Source: Ailanthus altissimus
Taxonomy: Eukaryota; Streptophyta; Magnoliopsida; Sapindales; Simaroubaceae
Reading direction: 5' to 3'
Assembly (NCBI GenBank): GCA_946807835.1
Contig: OX327697.1
Location: forward strand, 16,316,001-16,380,000
Length of the DNA stretch: 64,000 bases
Of the stretch, positions 60,301-64,000 are shown piece by piece. Under the pieces are notes generated by a model. It was not told the DNA's origin, ran no database searches, and saw nothing but the letters and a program-made list of their open reading frames with translations. The translations under genes and the position numbers were made by a program. The stretch's first letter is position 1. Each line of letters begins with the position of its first letter.

Positions 60301-61865
60301 CACTTTCATTTAATGACTATTCTCTGCATGTAATTTGGATATATCAAATGATTTTTCTGATGGAGTTTTGTACTATGTGTACATCTCATGTGCATATGCT
60401 CTCACTAAAAATCACTAGACATTGAGGTCAGGATATATGACTTGACTCTCAAATCATCTTTAATTTATTTCTGATAAATTTCCATCTCTACCTAAGAGAT
60501 ATTATCATAAACACCTCATAATTATCTATTAATTATAAATATATCTAAGTTTTTTTAAATCTAGAACCATTCTCAGATTTATTGCTAAGTCAAAATATTT
60601 CTTGGTACTATATAGTTGGTGTGCAAAGATAAAGTACACTAATGGATTGCTTATCTTGATCTCGTCCCTATAAGATACCTAAGAGATGTTTAGCAGAGCA
60701 TTTTGTAATCGTTAATTAATAACGCTTTAGATCATAGGTATAACATTTATACATTTTTAGTTCTAAAAAGGCCATCCCACTACTTTACATAACCCTCTAA
60801 ATCTCTCAAAAGAAAAAATGACAATTTAAACCTTTTAAATTGTACAGTGAGAAGTGGACCCTATTATTATTTTACTCTAACTTTACGTTTTAGCAATATT
60901 GGCCTTTGTAAACTCAAAATGTAGACAATTCTTATCAATTGCATCTCATGCAACTCTTACCGTTGATCTTAAATACACCTTATCCTCATACTTTAGCAAT
61001 ATTGGGTAAGTGTATTTCAGATTAACTTGTCAATGATCATATATATGTTACTAATACTACCATTATGCTTTAGCAATATTGGGTAATACATTCGCATATA
61101 TTTGCCTCATCTCATGTTTAACTGGTATAATCCAAATGACATCGACAAAATCCTTTATGTTTTAGCAATATTGGAAATGGACTGAAGTAACTTGTCTAAC
61201 ACCATTTTGACAAGAGAGATCACTGCGTAACATTATCTTATAATGAAACATTTTCAATCTGATTAAGAGAGATTTTTCTGTACTTGTACTCATCTTATGA
61301 GGATGTGATTCTCAATCACACATTTGTTATGTGCATGCACAACTAACCCCTACCAGTAAAGTTTTCATTGTGATTTCTAACATAAATAAATACGCCACAA
61401 TTTATATTACAATTATTATAACAATTATAAATTGTATAAAATAAACAATAAATATTTTCAAACAATTTAAAAATAAAAAAATGGAGTAATTAGTGTAATT
61501 ACAACTTTTTTTAGGTTACCAGTATTACGATGCTGAAAGCCAACCCTCTGTTTCACAATTTCAACCTTTACAGTGCTACAGTGCTAGGGTCACACCCTAG
61601 CACCACGGCGCTAAGCTTCTAGCACTGGGTCACTTTTAGCGTTGTGGCGCTAGACCATTGATGCTAGACATTCTATTTCTAGTGCCGCAGCTTTTAGCTA
61701 CAAATGCAATAGTGTTGGGGTTTACCAGTACTGCAACGATGTCCCTTTTCCTTGCATCTCAATTACGCATTTTTTAACATTTGAATCGCATAAATAGCAG
61801 CCCTGAGACATTCTTATTACACTATGGACACTCTAATTAAGTATGGAAATAACAAACAATCATAC
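57340..61865 (-). pseudogene. Decayed copia gag-pol of the nested element
   Basis: Only the 3' end is readable with confidence. On the minus strand near 57800-57500, traces of RNase H survive across frames: DDTQTQTS (family DDTKSQTGY), STADSTL, KEALWIYKLVAE (family KEAVWIRKF) and a tail ending in NPLRP-like sequence. Upstream blocks are too mutated to annotate. No open frame longer than about 60 codons exists here. The degree of decay is greater than in the copia elements at 14820 and 21789. Confidence 0.6.
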
Positions 61866-61877
61866 GCTCTGATACCA
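61866..61877 (-). other. Primer binding site, initiator Met tRNA
   Basis: The minus strand reads TGGTATCAGAGC, three bases after the LTR end TTTCA. It is a perfect copia primer site despite the decay around it. Confidence 0.85.
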
Positions 61878-61880
61878 GTT

Positions 61881-62007
61881 TGAAAGTGCACTGTGCATTG
61901 TGTGAAATGTGTATTTTTAAATTTCTTAATTTTACACACCTCACATGCAAAATTTACACAATGGAATATAAAATACATATCTCATTACATTAATGAGATA
62001 AAAGAGA
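61881..62007 (-). repeat. Truncated 5' LTR of the nested copia element
   Basis: Only 127 bp remain, matching 53264-53390. The CACTA subterminal sequence begins immediately afterwards, so a deletion removed the rest of the LTR and the original insertion junction. Confidence 0.8.
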
Positions 62008-62009
62008 GC

Positions 62010-62667
62010 TCACCCTTTAAGCGAACTACCTTTAGCCACGAATAAATATTCATGGCTAAATATCTTTACCTTTGGCCATAAACTAGAGTTTCATGGCCAA
62101 AAGACACTACGTTTAGCCATTATCCAAATGTTGGTGGCCAATGTCATTACGTTTTGCCTTGAAATAAGTGTTCGTGGCTAAAGTTCACTATGTTAACCCA
62201 CAAAATAACTTTTCATGGCTAATGTTCACTACGTTTTGGCACAAAGTAAAATTTGGTAGCTAATTGTCACTACATTTAGCTATAAACTAAAGTTTCATGG
62301 CTAAATATAGTGACACTTAGCCACGAACTATAGCATTGTGGCTAAATTGCAGTTTGTTTAGGCACAAAATGCTCGTGGTTACAAGTGACTTTTTTTAGCC
62401 ACGAAATATTATGGCTAAACTCGTGGCTAATATTCGAGCTTTAAGCCAAATATTTTGGTGGGTAAATAATTAGTTACGAATGAAAATTTCCTGGCTAAAA
62501 GGTACCTTTAGCTAAAAAATATTTGTGGCTAAATAGTATTTTTAATATTTATTTAATATCTTATATTATTTAACCACAAAACTAAATTTTCGTGGTTTAT
62601 ATTACTATAGGCCACAAATATTTGTGTAACTAAAAATATTGTGCTAAAAGTCAAATTTCTTGTAATG
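62010..62667. repeat. Right subterminal repeats and terminus of the CACTA element
   Basis: At least 15 copies of TTTAGCCACGAA-like words occur in both orientations, spaced roughly 20-50 bp (for example 62030, 62068, 62110, 62300, 62395). Subterminal repeats of this kind bind the transposase in CACTA elements. The terminus is 62667, and the next three bases are AAC. Confidence 0.85.
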
Positions 62668-63076
62668 AACATCTATATAAAAAGTCGTATTTATCTTAGT
62701 TGGAAAATCGAAAGCACCAAAAAGATGTTTAGAATAGTAAACTTATTATTGGTCTATTTAATAACCCAAATTTCCTTAATCCAACCCACGGATTTTAAAT
62801 CCAATCACATAAAAACTTCTAATTTTAGGTAATGTTTTGGTCTTGGTATTTATGATTTGCTTAATAATTAAGTTAGATAAAGGTAATACTTGTGTAATTT
62901 TAATTTAAAGTGATTTGTACCATTTTGTGCAGTGTTGATTAATTAAGAACAAATATAAATACGTTTCTCCTTATTAGTTTAGCATAGACATGTAAAGAAA
63001 AAAAGAAGAAGCAAAGCTTTTAAGAGTGACTAAAATAGCTCACATAGCTTTGTGTTGTGTGAAAATGTTTGTTGAG
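62668..63076. other. Unassigned spacer
   Basis: AT-rich flank between the CACTA terminus and the next LTR. A 63-codon frame starts within the CACTA end (62641-62832) and is likely chance. A purine-rich run at 62997-63016 is the only notable feature. Confidence 0.4.
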
Positions 63077-64000
63077 TGTTTACACTCAAAATATAACGCG
63101 GCTATCGCAGTATAGATTGAGGTGTCAATCCCATGAGGAAGCTCTTGGAAAAATAGGTTGGTGAAGTAAAATATTAAAGCAGTAACAAATGATAAAATTA
63201 ATTGATTTAAGTGGATGAGATAGAATTGTCTATGAATTGAGAAAAATATCTTATGATGATTTAAGTAAGATTTTGAGAATCACAATTATGCTTTCTAAAT
63301 CTACTCTACACTTTAATTCAATGTTTATAACTCAATTGACAGTTTTACATCTAAACAATCAATCAGAAGATATGTAAAATATAGCACATTTGATAACACA
63401 TGCATTTGATATGACTAAACTCTTTTGCAAATATTAACACAAATCATGTTTATTTATACAAGTTATCTAAGATCAACAATATATTATTTTAACAATATTG
63501 TAGTAAAAGATCAACTTAAATATCAAACATTTATTGCCCTTACATGTTATCCAAGATCGACAATATATCAATTTGACAATATTGTAGTAAAAGATTAACA
63601 TATAAAATAATGTAACCAATAACAATTATAATTCAACAAGAATCACGTAAGAAAAGCATGACTGAACATATATGAGACATGAGAATTATAACCTCTGAAT
63701 TATAAAAAATAAAATAGATAAGAGTTTAATCAAAACCAAACTTACAAATATTTATAGCTCTTGACAACGAATCAAAGCATAGAAGTAGATTTATTACACA
63801 TAAAAGTTCATCTCTTAGCCTTGCCAAGAACTCTAGCCTAAATTACAATACATGTTAATGAGTAGAAAAGAAAAGAGAATTATCTAATGTTAAAAACGTC
63901 CTAAGAGTCTCCTTATATAGGCAATGAATGAAAATATGTCATGTGTAACATCAATCTTCAATAATTTTAGGACAATAACTCGTTCACCCACTTGCAGTAC
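63077..64000 (-). repeat. LTR of the minus-strand Ty3 family, cut by the window
   Basis: Plus-sense start TGTTTACACTCAAAATATAA, then the CAGTATAGATTGAGGTGTCAAT block. It aligns with 3947 to about 4800 (for example CAATCAGAAGATATGTA and TACAAGTTATCTAAGATC). A segment of about 84 bp around TATCYAAGATCRACAATAT occurs twice (63463 and 63547) and once in the other copy, so this LTR has an internal duplication. Primer-site sequence to its left is not recognisable. Confidence 0.8.

Larger units (their letters stand above)
53264..62007 (-). mobile_element. Minus-strand copia element nested in the CACTA element
   Basis: Read on the minus strand: a truncated 5' LTR (62007-61881), three bases, the primer site (61877-61866), a decayed internal region to 57340, a polypurine tract, then the 3' LTR from 57339 to 53264, interrupted by a second LTR (54312 to about 56230). 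Identity of the LTR is shown by TGTGAAATGTGTATTTTT and CATATCTCATTACATTAATG at both 53290-53390 and 61905-62000. No target duplication is visible because the right LTR is cut. Confidence 0.75.
49321..62667. mobile_element. CACTA (En/Spm-like) transposon carrying host and retroelement DNA
   Basis: The right terminus, read inward on the minus strand, is CATTACAAGAAATTTGAC (ending at 62667), one base off CACTACAAGAAA. Both flanks are packed with copies of TTTAGCCACGAA / TTCGTGGCTAAA in both orientations (49336-49480 and 62020-62640), the subterminal repeats of CACTA elements. The left terminus is decayed: sequence homologous to the right end begins at about 49330, but the CACTA itself is not readable. 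Transposase genes are not recognised. The interior holds ASY1 exons, an AATT-rich array and a nested copia element. Without the nested element it is about 4.6 kb, so it is non-autonomous. Confidence 0.75.

Noticed and set aside
62641..62832. 63-codon frame at the CACTA right end
   Set aside because: It begins inside the transposon terminus and has no recognisable content or regulatory context.

Overview
This is nuclear DNA from a flowering plant, almost certainly a eudicot. It is AT-rich and made almost entirely of nested, decayed transposable elements. The evidence is several Ty3/gypsy and Ty1/copia retrotransposon families, a CACTA transposon with the usual subterminal repeats, a MULE with a 9-bp target duplication, a hAT-like MITE, and fragments of plant genes (a LOG-type cytokinin enzyme and the meiotic HORMA protein ASY1). 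I found no tRNA or rRNA gene, no CRISPR array and no intact protein-coding gene. The species cannot be named from this sequence.

Layout. 1-3946: a truncated Athila-like Ty3 copy (LTR 518-1999, broken gag) carrying a solo LTR. 3947-14651: a minus-strand Ty3 element inserted into that gag; its left LTR holds a second solo LTR (5418-6714), and a complete but dead LOG-like retrocopy (8190-8815) lies between its integrase and its polypurine tract. 14820-20530: a plus-strand copia element with a hAT-like MITE in its gag region, followed by a 326-bp tandem duplication. 21789-29292: a minus-strand copia element with TTTAA target duplications and most of its reverse transcriptase missing. 29957-41254: an 11.3-kb Athila-like Ty3 element with both LTRs and ATATT target duplications, an internal deletion in pol, a third ORF, and a nested MULE (35717-36655). 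41466-42850: an isolated LTR-like block.

43821-46429 is the only clear host locus in its own context: a minus-strand plant-specific gene of unknown function, now a pseudogene (two early stops, a frameshift, a solo LTR, a 97-bp tandem duplication and a later stop). 47640-49320 holds rearranged copia LTR and gag fragments.

About 49321-62667 is a CACTA element recognised by its subterminal TTAGCCACGAA-type repeats and a near-canonical right end. It contains three exons of an ASY1 gene with introns still present, and a long AATTNN-rich array. It is interrupted by an 8.7-kb minus-strand copia element whose left LTR is itself split by a related LTR in the opposite orientation, giving a large inverted repeat (54.3-57.3 kb). 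63077-64000 is another LTR of the same family as the one at 3947.

No functional multi-gene system is visible. The most noteworthy signals are the two captured host genes (LOG in a Ty3 element, ASY1 in a CACTA element), the exact insertion footprints that allow a relative order of events to be read, and the multiply broken host gene.
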